A stretch of DNA of 64,000 nucleotides from Flagellimonas sp. HMM57. GTDB taxonomy: Bacteria; Bacteroidota; Bacteroidia; Flavobacteriales; Flavobacteriaceae. Of the stretch, positions 16,716 to 25,394 are shown piece after piece. The number at the start of each line of letters is the position of its first letter. Position 1 is the stretch's first letter. The stretch lies in the NCBI RefSeq assembly GCF_021390175.1, contig NZ_CP090004.1:806001-870000 (forward strand). Reading direction: 5' to 3'. A model generated the notes under the pieces. It saw only the letters and a program-made list of their open reading frames with translations, did no database searches and was not told the DNA's origin. The position numbers and the translations under genes were made by a program.

Positions 16716-18470
16716 TTAATGCTCTTTAATTCTTGTTACCCTTATAGAGTTAGAGACGGCGTAGTTACCTTCCAAACCGGACAACAGATTACTACCAGCT
16801 TCGAGTCCTACCAGTCCTTCTTCGTAAGTAATATGCCAGATGAGGCAAATTCCTTCTCCTGCTTCATCAAAATCAACGCCTTCAACAGCTTCAAGGGTTG
16901 GTGGCAATCCTAGTATGTTGTTTTTATCGTCTGTAATTACCCATCGTTGAATACTTCCATTGAGTTTGGTATCATCTAATCTAATGCCGCTCACCATATC
17001 TGGAATCCCATCGACATTGAATGTGTATGGCCCACCGAAAATCTTGCCAGCATGTAGCGGATTTCTATTGACCGTTACAAAGTTGGAAAGTGCAAAATTA
17101 CCCGATAGATTATTCAGATTCTGTCCACCTTCCAGCCCGGACAATTCCCCAGAGTAGGTCAAATGGAAGATATAGCAAGAGCCCACACCGGCACCATCAA
17201 AATCAACGCCTTTTACGGCATCTAACGTCGGAGGAATCCCCAAGATGTTCTTGGCATCATCTGTAATGACGTAAGTTTGCGCATCGCCCGTTAGTTCTGT
17301 ACCGTCCAATGCAATTGCACTGACCATGTCTGGAGTACCGTCTACAACAAAATTATAGGGACCACCTGAAAGAACACCTGCATTCAACCCGTTTCTATTG
17401 ACCACCACAAAGTTGGAAAGTGCAAAATTACCCGATAGATCGTTCAAGTTCTGTCCACCTTCCAATCCAGATAATTCTCCAGAATAGGTCAAATGGAAGA
17501 TATAGCAAGAGCCCACACCGGCACCATCAAAATCAACGCCTTTTACGGCATCTAACGTCGGAGGAATCCCCAAGATGTTCTTGGCATCATCTGTAATGAC
17601 GTAAGTTTGCGCATCGCCCGTTAGTTCTGAAGCGTCCAATGCAATTGCACTGACCATATCCGGTGTGCCATCCACAACAAAATTATAGGGACCACCTGAA
17701 AGAACACCTGCATTCAACCCATTTCTATTGACTACTACAAAATTGGAAAGCGCAAAATTGCCTGATAGATCGTTCAGGTTCTGTCCACCTTCCAGTCCGG
17801 ACAATTCCCCAGAATAGGTCAAATGGAAGATATAGCAAGAACCTACACCTGCACCATCAAAATCAACACCCATGACAGCCTCCAACGTTGGTGGGATTCC
17901 CAAAATATTCTTTGCATCATCCGTGATTACATACGTTTGAGCATCACCAGTAAGCAACGCATCATCCAATGCAATAGCACTGACCATGTCTGGTGCCCCG
18001 TCCACAATAAATTCGTATGGACCTCCCGTTAGCACACCTGCGTTCAAACCGTTCCTAGTAACAGTCAATGAATTAGATAGGTCATACTGCCCAGATAGAC
18101 CACTGGTATTTGAACCAACTTCCAATCCTTGAAGACCATCTTCATAGACAATATGCCAAATAAGGCATATTCCAGCACCGGCTTCATCAAAATCTACGCC
18201 TTCAACCGCTTCCAATGTTGGTGGTAATCCCAAAATTGTTCCCGCATCGTCCGTAATTACATAACCCCTGTTACTACCAACTATAGCATTGGCATCCAAA
18301 GTAATTCCACTTACCATATCCGGAATTCCATCAACAGTAAAAGTAAAGGGGCCTCCTGAAAGGACTCCCGCATCCAATACAATTGGGTTGTCATCGTCGG
18401 TTTCCCCCTTACAGGAAACCAATAAAACACCGACACCCAATAGCATCAATAAAGATTTTAAGTTTTTCAT
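16716..18470 (-). CDS. Lipoprotein made of five 110-residue repeats
   Basis: The 584-residue product starts at ATG 18470 with the lipobox LLVSC (Cys20) and then consists of five tandem modules of exactly 110 residues. Each begins LNAGVLSGGPYxFxVDGxPD and contains YVITDDAKNILGIPPTLEAV, GVDFDGAGxGxCxIxHLTY and a closing xLSNxVxVxRNG. The first and fifth modules resemble each other (both with CLIWHI), the middle three resemble each other (CYIFHL). I do not recognise the module. It should be anchored to a membrane, probably surface-exposed; beta-rich repeats suggest adhesion or binding, which is inference. The open frame extends to 18548 but lacks a signal peptide there. It diverges from the two-component system genes. 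Confidence 0.8.
   Translation of the reverse strand: MKNLKSLLMLLGVGVLLVSCKGETDDDNPIVLDAGVLSGGPFTFTVDGIPDMVSGITLDANAIVGSNRGYVITDDAGTILGLPPTLEAVEGVDFDEAGAGICLIWHIVYEDGLQGLEVGSNTSGLSGQYDLSNSLTVTRNGLNAGVLTGGPYEFIVDGAPDMVSAIALDDALLTGDAQTYVITDDAKNILGIPPTLEAVMGVDFDGAGVGSCYIFHLTYSGELSGLEGGQNLNDLSGNFALSNFVVVNRNGLNAGVLSGGPYNFVVDGTPDMVSAIALDASELTGDAQTYVITDDAKNILGIPPTLDAVKGVDFDGAGVGSCYIFHLTYSGELSGLEGGQNLNDLSGNFALSNFVVVNRNGLNAGVLSGGPYNFVVDGTPDMVSAIALDGTELTGDAQTYVITDDAKNILGIPPTLDAVKGVDFDGAGVGSCYIFHLTYSGELSGLEGGQNLNNLSGNFALSNFVTVNRNPLHAGKIFGGPYTFNVDGIPDMVSGIRLDDTKLNGSIQRWVITDDKNNILGLPPTLEAVEGVDFDEAGEGICLIWHITYEEGLVGLEAGSNLLSGLEGNYAVSNSIRVTRIKEH
16740..18400 (-). repeat. Five in-frame tandem repeats, period exactly 330 bp
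   Basis: The module start landmark recurs at 17040, 17370, 17700, 18030 and 18360, each exactly 330 bp apart with no indels. The second and third copies in plus-strand order are identical at DNA level over about 145 bp (17155-17299 versus 17485-17629), showing a recent duplication or gene conversion. Confidence 0.9.
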
Positions 18471-18697
18471 TTTCTTTTTGTTTTTAAATTGTTCAACAAA
18501 AGAAGAGTGAAGTTGTTGCAGAATTATCACATCAGCATCATAATTCATTACACATTGATTGCCAGATATTTACATCAAAATCGATGCTATTTTGTAAAGA
18601 TTTGATGCAAAAACAGACTTTTTAAGAAGTATCCCGTTAAAAGTTTATATAGAACAGTGAACTTTTCGTGATATTTTACCCTTTAATTCGTTGTATT

Positions 18698-19411
18698 ATG
18701 AAAAAAGTATTGATTGTTGAAGATGATATTGAGATCATTCGTCTTTTAGAGATACACCTTAAGGATTTGGGCTGTAACATTCTTACAGCGACCAGAGGCG
18801 ACATAGGACTTAGAAAGGCAATCAATGAAAATCCCGACCTTATTATTTTGGATGTAATGCTTCCGGAAATGGATGGTATTGAAATCTGTCAAAAAATACG
18901 GGCCAATAACATAAAATCACCAATATTGATGCTTACCGCCCGTTCCGAAGAAATAGATAAGGTGTTGGGGTTGGAAGTGGGTGCAGATGATTACTTGACC
19001 AAACCATTCAGTGTTAGGGAGTTTATAGCAAGGGTAAAGGCCATTTTTAGAAGGCAGAAAATGGATATTGTGGAAAATGCTTCGGACGAAAATCCAAAAC
19101 TGATGGAATTTGATGCACTATCCATAAATATTGATATGCGCAAAGTGCTGCTGGACGGAAAAAAAATAGAACTATCTCCCAAAGAGTTTGAACTTTTAGT
19201 GCTTTTATCATCCAATCCAGGAAAAAGCTATGACCGCACCAAATTATTGAACATGATTTGGGGCTACGACTTTAAAGGATACGAACACACCGTAAACTCA
19301 CATATTAATCGACTCCGGGCCAAAATTGAACCGGACATGAGCAATCCAAAATTCATATTGACCACTTGGGGCGTTGGGTATAAATTTAATGAAGAGCTTA
19401 TGGATGCCTAA
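18698..19411 (+). CDS. OmpR/PhoB-family response regulator
   Basis: The 237-residue protein has a receiver domain (residues 1-118: acidic pocket VEDD, phosphoacceptor Asp52 in ILDVMLPEMDG, Lys102 in YLTKPF) and a winged-helix DNA-binding domain (about 138-235: KIELSPKEFELLVLL, HTVNSHINRLRAKIE). The upstream in-frame ATG at 18668 would add ten unlikely residues; ATG at 18698 (MKKVLIVEDD) is chosen. The histidine kinase starts 14 bases downstream. Targets are not visible; the divergent repeat lipoprotein is a possible one. Confidence 0.95.
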   Translation: MKKVLIVEDDIEIIRLLEIHLKDLGCNILTATRGDIGLRKAINENPDLIILDVMLPEMDGIEICQKIRANNIKSPILMLTARSEEIDKVLGLEVGADDYLTKPFSVREFIARVKAIFRRQKMDIVENASDENPKLMEFDALSINIDMRKVLLDGKKIELSPKEFELLVLLSSNPGKSYDRTKLLNMIWGYDFKGYEHTVNSHINRLRAKIEPDMSNPKFILTTWGVGYKFNEELMDA

Positions 19412-19425
19412 CCAAACCATTACAT

Positions 19426-20919
19426 ATGAAAAACAACATACTTTCAGTTAGATTCATACTAAAGCTCACCATTTCTTTTTTGGCAATTCTCCTATTGGCC
19501 GGCATAGGCTATACGATTACATCCATTTACCTTTCCAATAAATATTTTTCTGAAACCACACAGCGCTTACACGCCAATCTTGCCCAGGACCTTATAGACG
19601 AAAAGTTTAAGGACACACATCCTTTTGATTCTACCGGAACGGTCAACAAAGCTTTGTTTGGAGATATTATGCACGATATGATGGCCGTAAACCGTGCCAT
19701 TGAGGTCTATCTGTTGGATAAGGGTGGAAACGTACTTTATTCCGTTGTTCTAGACCATGATGCACCAGAGACCAAGCAAAAGAAAGTGAATCTTGCCCCC
19801 ATAGAGCAATTCATCAATGAAAAAGGAAGCAATTATGTGCTGGGCGATGACCCAAAAGATATTTCCAAACAAACCATTTTTTCAGCTGCCCAGTTCAATA
19901 AAGACGGGCATGAGGGCTACGTCTACATTATTCTTGCAGGTGAGGATTTTTTAGCTACGCGCAGTGACCTGTTCAATAGCTATTTTATGCGATTGGGACT
20001 AGGAGGTTCGTTACTGACCCTGGTTTTTGCCACACTACTGGGAATATTGGCCATTTGGTACCTTACCCGCAGCTTACGAAAGATTATCTATGCAGCAAAA
20101 CGCTTTCAACAGGGCGATTTGCAATACCGTATAGAAAATGCGGAAAAGACAGATTTGGCAAATGTTGCCAGCACCTATAACAGTATGGCCGATACCATTC
20201 TATCCGATATTGAAAAAATAAAGTCCGTGGAACAACTTCGGCAAGAATTGATAGCCAACATTTCTCACGACCTTAGAACACCGCTATCTGTAATACAGGG
20301 TTATATTGAAACATTGCACATGAAAGATGCGGAACTTTCATCGGAAGAGCGTGGGGAATATTTAAAGATTATTTCAAAAAGTAGTGAGCGGCTTTCCAAA
20401 CTAATTTCGCAATTGTTTGAATATTCCAAATTGGAAGCCAATCAAATCCAGCCAGAAAAAGAGCCTTTTTTGATCAGTGAGCTCGCCAATGATATCCACA
20501 GAAACTATTCCATATTGGCAGAACAGAAAAACATTGACCTACAGTTAGCTATGGACTCCAATGTTCCTTTGGTATTTGCGGATATTTCCCTTGTGGAGCG
20601 TGCCATTCAAAATCTAATGGACAATGCGTTGAAGTTCACTCCCAAAGGTGGGAAGGTCATCGTTAAAATCAAAACAGAAGATGACCATGTTGAAATAACC
20701 ATAAAAGATTCTGGCCCGGGTATTCAAAAAGATAACCAGGCCCTGATTTTTGAGCGTTACAGGCAGACCAAAGCAGGTAAGGAAAAAGAGGGAGCAGGCT
20801 TAGGCCTTGCCATTGTGAAGAAAATTATGGAAATACATGATAGTAGCGTAACGGTCTTGAGCAAACCCAATGAGGGTACTTCCTTTAGTTTTAGCCTTCC
20901 GGTTTATTCGGTCAACTAA
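19426..20919 (+). CDS. Sensor histidine kinase
   Basis: The 497-residue kinase has a first membrane segment (about 11-35), an extracytoplasmic sensor region (about 36-185), a second segment (about 190-213), HAMP linker, HisKA with phospho-acceptor His281 in IANISHDLRTPLSVIQGY, and an HATPase with N box LMDNALKF, G1 DSGPGIQ and G2 GAGLGLAIV. It is the partner of the preceding response regulator (14-base gap). The signal is unknown. Confidence 0.94.
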   Translation: MKNNILSVRFILKLTISFLAILLLAGIGYTITSIYLSNKYFSETTQRLHANLAQDLIDEKFKDTHPFDSTGTVNKALFGDIMHDMMAVNRAIEVYLLDKGGNVLYSVVLDHDAPETKQKKVNLAPIEQFINEKGSNYVLGDDPKDISKQTIFSAAQFNKDGHEGYVYIILAGEDFLATRSDLFNSYFMRLGLGGSLLTLVFATLLGILAIWYLTRSLRKIIYAAKRFQQGDLQYRIENAEKTDLANVASTYNSMADTILSDIEKIKSVEQLRQELIANISHDLRTPLSVIQGYIETLHMKDAELSSEERGEYLKIISKSSERLSKLISQLFEYSKLEANQIQPEKEPFLISELANDIHRNYSILAEQKNIDLQLAMDSNVPLVFADISLVERAIQNLMDNALKFTPKGGKVIVKIKTEDDHVEITIKDSGPGIQKDNQALIFERYRQTKAGKEKEGAGLGLAIVKKIMEIHDSSVTVLSKPNEGTSFSFSLPVYSVN

Positions 20920-20955
20920 TCCATATTTTTTATCTTTAGAGAGTAAAACACTGCT

Positions 20956-22116
20956 ATGATTCTTATCGATTCCCTTTTGGATCTCTTTTTGGAGACCCGA
21001 AAGCACTCTGAGGATATCTGTCAACCTTTGGAAATTGAAGATTATGTCGTCCAGCCCGTGGTAGATGTAAGTCCACCCAAATGGCATTTAGGCCACACTA
21101 CCTGGTTCTTTGAGGAATTTATCCTGAAACCACATGCAACCAATTACACCTTATTCGATGAAGACTTCTCTTTTGTCTTTAACAGTTACTATGAAACCGT
21201 TGGAAAACGAGTGGTACGTTCGGATAGAGGTAATTTGTCCAGACCATCCGTAAAAAAGGTCTATGAGTACCGAAATTATGTTACAGCGGGAATCAAAAAG
21301 TTTTTTGAAACCAATCAGACCGATGAGATCAATTCGCTATTGGAAATTGGAATTCACCATGAAAAACAACACCAAGAGTTGTTGTTGACCGATATTAAGT
21401 TCATCTTGGGCAACAATCCTTTATTGCCTGTATATTCCAACACCTTTAATGACCATCCTGTAGAAACCCATCAACAGGACTGGATTTCCGTAGAAGATGG
21501 CATCTACGAGATAGGGCATAATTCTGATGATTTCTGTTATGACAACGAATTGGGCAGGCATAAGGTATATCTGCCCGCATATGAAATTTCCAATAAATTG
21601 GTCACTAACGAAGAATACATCGAGTTTATAAAGGCTGGTGGCTACCAACGTTTTGATATTTGGCATGCCGAAGGATGGGATTGGGTGAATCAAAACAAAG
21701 TTTCTTCACCATTATATTGGCATTCTATTGATGGGGAATGGCACAATTACACGGCACAAGGTCTTCAAAAAATACAAAAAGAAGCCCCGTTGACGCATAT
21801 TTCCTATTTTGAAGCTTTTGCCTATGCGCAATGGAAAGGATATCGTATCCCTACAGAATTTGAATGGGAGGCGGCCCAGTCATTTTTTCCATGGGGCAAA
21901 CGCTGGGAGTGGACCGAAAGCGCCTATCTGCCCTATCCCAAGTACCAAAAAGCCGATGGAGCGCTCGGTGAATACAACGGGAAGTTTATGGTGAGCCAAA
22001 AAGTACTCAGAGGAGGTTCCGTGGCAACACCTAAAAAACATACAAGACACACCTATAGAAATTTTTTCCACCCCCAATTAAGATGGCAGTTTACCGGTTT
22101 AAGGTTGGCCAAATAA
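20956..22116 (+). CDS. egtB: Ergothioneine biosynthesis protein EgtB (sulfoxide synthase)
   Basis: EgtB is a non-haem iron enzyme that joins hercynine to a cysteine-containing thiol with oxygen. Visible are the N-terminal DinB-like domain with metal histidines (His47 in WHLGHTTWFFEEF and the HHEKQHQE motif around 135-139), the RVVRSDRGNLSRPSV stretch, and the C-terminal formylglycine-enzyme-like domain from about residue 170 (DGIYEIGHN, NKLVTNEEYIEFI, RIPTEFEWEAA, LRGGSV). The 386 residues are within the family range. egtD follows after 16 bases. No EgtA or EgtC gene is in the window. Confidence 0.94.
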   Translation: MILIDSLLDLFLETRKHSEDICQPLEIEDYVVQPVVDVSPPKWHLGHTTWFFEEFILKPHATNYTLFDEDFSFVFNSYYETVGKRVVRSDRGNLSRPSVKKVYEYRNYVTAGIKKFFETNQTDEINSLLEIGIHHEKQHQELLLTDIKFILGNNPLLPVYSNTFNDHPVETHQQDWISVEDGIYEIGHNSDDFCYDNELGRHKVYLPAYEISNKLVTNEEYIEFIKAGGYQRFDIWHAEGWDWVNQNKVSSPLYWHSIDGEWHNYTAQGLQKIQKEAPLTHISYFEAFAYAQWKGYRIPTEFEWEAAQSFFPWGKRWEWTESAYLPYPKYQKADGALGEYNGKFMVSQKVLRGGSVATPKKHTRHTYRNFFHPQLRWQFTGLRLAK

Positions 22117-22132
22117 TCACGACATACTATTT

Positions 22133-23101
22133 ATGCAAGACAACGAAGCCACTACGTTTACCTCAGCTTTTGAGCAAGAGGTCTATGAAGGTCTAACGGC
22201 CTATCCTAAATATTTATCTTCCAAGTATTTTTATGATGAAGTGGGCGATAAGCTGTTTCAAGATATTATGGCAATGCCCGAGTATTATCTAACCGATTGT
22301 GAGTTTACTATTCTGGAAGAGAACAAAGCTAAGATTGCGGAGCTTTTCAGTAAAAACGAAGAACCCTTTAGCTTATTTGAACTTGGGGCCGGTGATGGAA
22401 AAAAGACAAAAATACTGCTGCGCCATTTTATTGAAAAAAATATTCCTTTTGACTATAGGCCTATTGATATTAGCCAGAATGCACTGGACCAATTGGAAGA
22501 ATCATTAAAAGAAGAAATTCCGCAGGTTGAAATAAACACGTTACAGGGTACTTATTTTGATACGCTTCGGGATATTGGAAACGCCAACGGACGAAAGAAA
22601 ATCATCCTTTTTCTGGGCTCTAACATTGGGAATCTATTACATCCCCAAGCCGTTGAATTCTTGAAAAATATGAGAGATTCCATAAATGAAGGAGATTTGA
22701 TATTTATGGGATTTGACCAAAAGAAAAATCCACAGAGCATACTTGATGCCTACAATGACAAAACAGGTATTACCGAAGCTTTTAATAAGAACATTCTAGC
22801 CCGTATCAATAAAGAAATGGGGGCAAATTTTGATTTGGACAAGTTTTTACATTGGGAAGTTTATGACCCAGAAACAGGAACCGCCAAAAGTTACCTGGTA
22901 TCAAAAGAAGAACAGGAGGTCTTCATTGAAAGTTTAGCGTTGAAAATCCGTCTTAAACCTTGGGAAACCATTCATACGGAAATTTCACAAAAATATGATG
23001 ATGCTGTAGTAGCGTGGTTGGCCAGAAAAGCGAGCCTTAAAATACTAACAGAATTCACCGATTCTGAAAAAAACTACAAGAACTACGTGTTTAAAAAATA
23101 A
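22133..23101 (+). CDS. egtD: L-histidine N-alpha-methyltransferase EgtD
   Basis: The 322-residue SAM-dependent enzyme trimethylates histidine to hercynine, the first step of ergothioneine synthesis. Family landmarks are YPKYLSSKYFYDEVGDKLF, the SAM motif LFELGAGDGKKT, LGSNIGNL, and ETIHTEISQKY near the C-terminus, which in this family contacts the histidine substrate. It follows egtB closely and precedes a DUF427 gene by 3 bases, so all three look like one operon. Confidence 0.95.
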   Translation: MQDNEATTFTSAFEQEVYEGLTAYPKYLSSKYFYDEVGDKLFQDIMAMPEYYLTDCEFTILEENKAKIAELFSKNEEPFSLFELGAGDGKKTKILLRHFIEKNIPFDYRPIDISQNALDQLEESLKEEIPQVEINTLQGTYFDTLRDIGNANGRKKIILFLGSNIGNLLHPQAVEFLKNMRDSINEGDLIFMGFDQKKNPQSILDAYNDKTGITEAFNKNILARINKEMGANFDLDKFLHWEVYDPETGTAKSYLVSKEEQEVFIESLALKIRLKPWETIHTEISQKYDDAVVAWLARKASLKILTEFTDSEKNYKNYVFKK

Positions 23102-23104
23102 TCT

Positions 23105-23386
23105 ATGAAAGCAATTTGGAACAATACAGTTATAGCTGAAAGTAATGATACTGTTGTTATTGAAAACAATCACTACTTTCCCGAAGAAAGCATTAAAAAA
23201 GAGTTTTTTAAGCCCAGCGATACGCACACCACGTGCCCGTGGAAAGGTGTTGCCTCTTATTACACAATAACCGTGGAGGGAAAGGAAAACACAGACGCTG
23301 CGTGGTACTATCCAGAGACAAGTGAGCTCGCTAAGTCCATAAAAGGAAAAGTGGCCTTTTGGAAAGGAGTTACCATTGAAGCTTAG
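23105..23386 (+). CDS. DUF427-family protein
   Basis: The 93-residue protein is a single DUF427 domain: VIAESNDTVVIENNHYFPEE and CPWKGVASYYTITVEGKE with the closing SIKGKVAFWKGVTIE. Its biochemical role is unknown. It starts 3 bases after egtD and so is probably translated with it; a link to ergothioneine or thiol chemistry is inferred only from position. A hairpin overlaps its stop codon. Confidence 0.88.
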   Translation: MKAIWNNTVIAESNDTVVIENNHYFPEESIKKEFFKPSDTHTTCPWKGVASYYTITVEGKENTDAAWYYPETSELAKSIKGKVAFWKGVTIEA

Positions 23387-23397
23387 TGCTTCAATGG
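23373..23397. terminator. Hairpin at convergent ends of the DUF427 and CBM48 genes
   Basis: CCATTGAAGC (23373-23382) pairs perfectly with GCTTCAATGG (23388-23397) around TTAGT, which contains the DUF427 stop codon. The following T content is weak. Confidence 0.55.
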
Positions 23398-23410
23398 CAA
23401 CCCTATTATT

Positions 23411-23707
23411 TTATACTTCTAGAACCGCATTTTCTGCTCCAGCATAATCGTTCCACTGGAAACGGTCTGCTTCGGAGTCGTTCACATATGCTCCATCTAC
23501 CAAGTATCTAAACTCATAGGTATTTTCTTTTGGAAGCTCGAAGGTACCTTTAAAGGTACCGTTTTTTAATTTTCTTAAGGTGCTTCCTTTAGGGTTCCAA
23601 TTATTGAAATCTCCAACAACTGCAACTTTTTTTGCTTCTTCGGCGGGCACTGTAAATGTGACTTTGCAGACCGGCTTGCTTTTAAGGTACTGTTTTTTTA
23701 TTGCCAT
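23411..23707 (-). CDS. Isoamylase early-set / CBM48-type domain protein
   Basis: The 98-residue protein is one Ig-like carbohydrate-associated domain: KVTFTVPAEEAKKVAVVGDF then NNWNPKGSTLRKLKNGTF, FELPKENTYEFRYLVDGAYV and NDYAGAENAVLEV. Such stand-alone domains resemble the AMPK glycogen-binding region; the ligand is unknown. ATG at 23707 (MAIKKQYLKSK) is chosen over an upstream frame opening at 23752 that lacks family similarity. Confidence 0.85.
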   Translation of the reverse strand: MAIKKQYLKSKPVCKVTFTVPAEEAKKVAVVGDFNNWNPKGSTLRKLKNGTFKGTFELPKENTYEFRYLVDGAYVNDSEADRFQWNDYAGAENAVLEV

Positions 23708-23870
23708 GGCGTTTTTAGTTTTTTTATTATAATTAAGCGCAAAACAATACATAAAACTCCTTATTTACAATAAGTTAAAGTCGATTTATCATATTGATAA
23801 AATGTACCTAACTATAAGATTACTTTTACAAAAGTAACAGATGATTTTTCAAAAAAATGATTTTTAACAC

Positions 23871-24950
23871 TTACGATTTAAGTATATCCATAATGACATC
23901 TATCTCATTTTCGGTGTTATAGAAGTGAAAACTTAAACGAATTCCATTTCCACGTAATGCACAGACTACATTTTCTTGTTTCAACTTCTCAAAAAGCTCC
24001 CTATCGCCTTTTATATTGAAAATAGTACTGTGTTGATTTCTATTCACAACGCGTTCCTCCAGCAATCCCAATGATGAAAATTCCGATTTAGCTTTTAGGG
24101 ACAGCTTTTCCAACTGGGCCGTAATATGTTCCATACCAATATTCGTCAAAAAGTTGAGGGAAAATTGAAGGCTACCAAAATTAAGGGTGTCCAAGTGCCC
24201 TGGTTCCAAATGCTTACAAAAAGAAATATCTGTTTTCTTGTCCGTATCCCAATCCGCAGAACCGTAACCGATACTTTTAAAGCTGAAGTGCGGCTTTACT
24301 TCATCCTTTATCAAAACAAAACCATTACCATAACCCGATAAAAGCCATTTATACGTACTTGTCACCAAAATATCGATTCCCGAATCCTGAAAATCGAATT
24401 CTTGTGTGCCACAGAATTGAGTACCATCGACCAGTATCAAAAGGTCTTGAAACTCTTTTTTCAGTTTTTTCAAAAAGTCAAGGTCTATCTTAATACCATT
24501 TACCCATTGTACCAGGCTCAATGCCAGAACATCGATTGTTCCTGTTTTCACCTTTTCATAAATACTATCTTCCAGGTGTTCGTCAATATCAATGGTCTCA
24601 ATAGTAAAATCCCTAGTTTCGAACGGCCAGTGTAGGGATGGATAATCCTCCTTCAGCAGAAGAACATTCTTTTCTTCCCGTAGTCCATCCAATACCATAT
24701 TCAATCCCAACGTAAAATTTGGCACTAAAGCAATATTTTCTGGTTTGCAATGAAAAAACCCGCCCACAGTTTTCCTCACCTCGGACATCACCTCAAAACT
24801 TTTCATTTTCATATTGCTGCCACCTATTAGATAATCAAGGTCGTGCTCTTGACGCCATTCCATTAAATCTTCATACAACAATCCTGTTGCAGCGGTATTG
24901 GCATAGATACATTGGTTTAAGACGGGAAATTTTTTTCTTAGATTTTGCAT
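23871..24950 (-). CDS. Class V aminotransferase-fold PLP enzyme (cysteine desulfurase-like)
   Basis: The 359-residue product has the class V fold with LVDGTQFCGTQEFDF, the PLP lysine in LVTSTYKWLLSGYGNGFVLI and the small C-terminal domain ending in CALRGNGIRLSFHFYNTE. The reaction cannot be told from sequence: cysteine desulfurase, kynureninase-like or C-S lyase are possible. It is close to egtB-egtD on the opposite strand, so an EgtE-type lyase role is a hypothesis. ATG at 24950 (MQNLRKKFPVL) is chosen; the upstream ATG at 25001 would overlap the divergent promoter region. Confidence 0.85.
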   Translation of the reverse strand: MQNLRKKFPVLNQCIYANTAATGLLYEDLMEWRQEHDLDYLIGGSNMKMKSFEVMSEVRKTVGGFFHCKPENIALVPNFTLGLNMVLDGLREEKNVLLLKEDYPSLHWPFETRDFTIETIDIDEHLEDSIYEKVKTGTIDVLALSLVQWVNGIKIDLDFLKKLKKEFQDLLILVDGTQFCGTQEFDFQDSGIDILVTSTYKWLLSGYGNGFVLIKDEVKPHFSFKSIGYGSADWDTDKKTDISFCKHLEPGHLDTLNFGSLQFSLNFLTNIGMEHITAQLEKLSLKAKSEFSSLGLLEERVVNRNQHSTIFNIKGDRELFEKLKQENVVCALRGNGIRLSFHFYNTENEIDVIMDILKS

Positions 24951-24976
24951 TACTACTATTTTGAGCCCATTTGGAT

Positions 24977-24984
24977 TATATTTG
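24977..24984 (+). promoter_or_regulatory. -7 box of the 2TM-domain gene
   Basis: TATATTTG matches TAnnTTTG, 21 bases before the ATG at 25005. The nearest TTG is only 13 bases upstream, so the -33 part is unclear. Confidence 0.4.
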
Positions 24985-25004
24985 TTTATAAAGATAGCCA
25001 TTCA

Positions 25005-25394
25005 ATGTTATCAAGAAAGAAGCGGAAAGATACAGTTGATTTAGAACAGCATGAATTTCTGGAATATGCTCAAAAACGTGTACGACAAAAAAAGCGACTG
25101 TTCTCACATTTTGTTATTTTCCTTATCGGGTGTGTGTTTTTGGTTATTGCCAATAAAGCACTTAACTATGGTGACCCCTATGATTGGTCTATCTGGGCTA
25201 TACTTTTATGGGCGTTTTTGTTCGCCATTCATGCATTCAATGTTTTTGTCACACATAAGTTCATGGGGCAAAACTGGGAGCGAAAGCAACGGGAAAAATT
25301 AGTTGCGAAACAAAAGCAACGTATCGCTGAAATTCAAAAAGAAATAGAAACCGATTTTCCGCTATCCAAAATCAATAAAAAAAAAGACCTTTGA
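25005..25394 (+). CDS. 2TM-domain protein
   Basis: The 129-residue protein has a basic N-terminus, the pattern EFLEYAQKRVRQKKRLFSHF, two membrane helices (about 33-52 and 62-82) and a basic C-terminal helix with WERKQREKLVAKQKQRI. This is the 2TM family, of unknown function, widespread in Bacteroidota and also found attached to LytTR regulators and kinases. The frame runs upstream to 24945, but ATG at 25005 is standard. folA follows with a 4-base overlap. Confidence 0.85.
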   Translation: MLSRKKRKDTVDLEQHEFLEYAQKRVRQKKRLFSHFVIFLIGCVFLVIANKALNYGDPYDWSIWAILLWAFLFAIHAFNVFVTHKFMGQNWERKQREKLVAKQKQRIAEIQKEIETDFPLSKINKKKDL

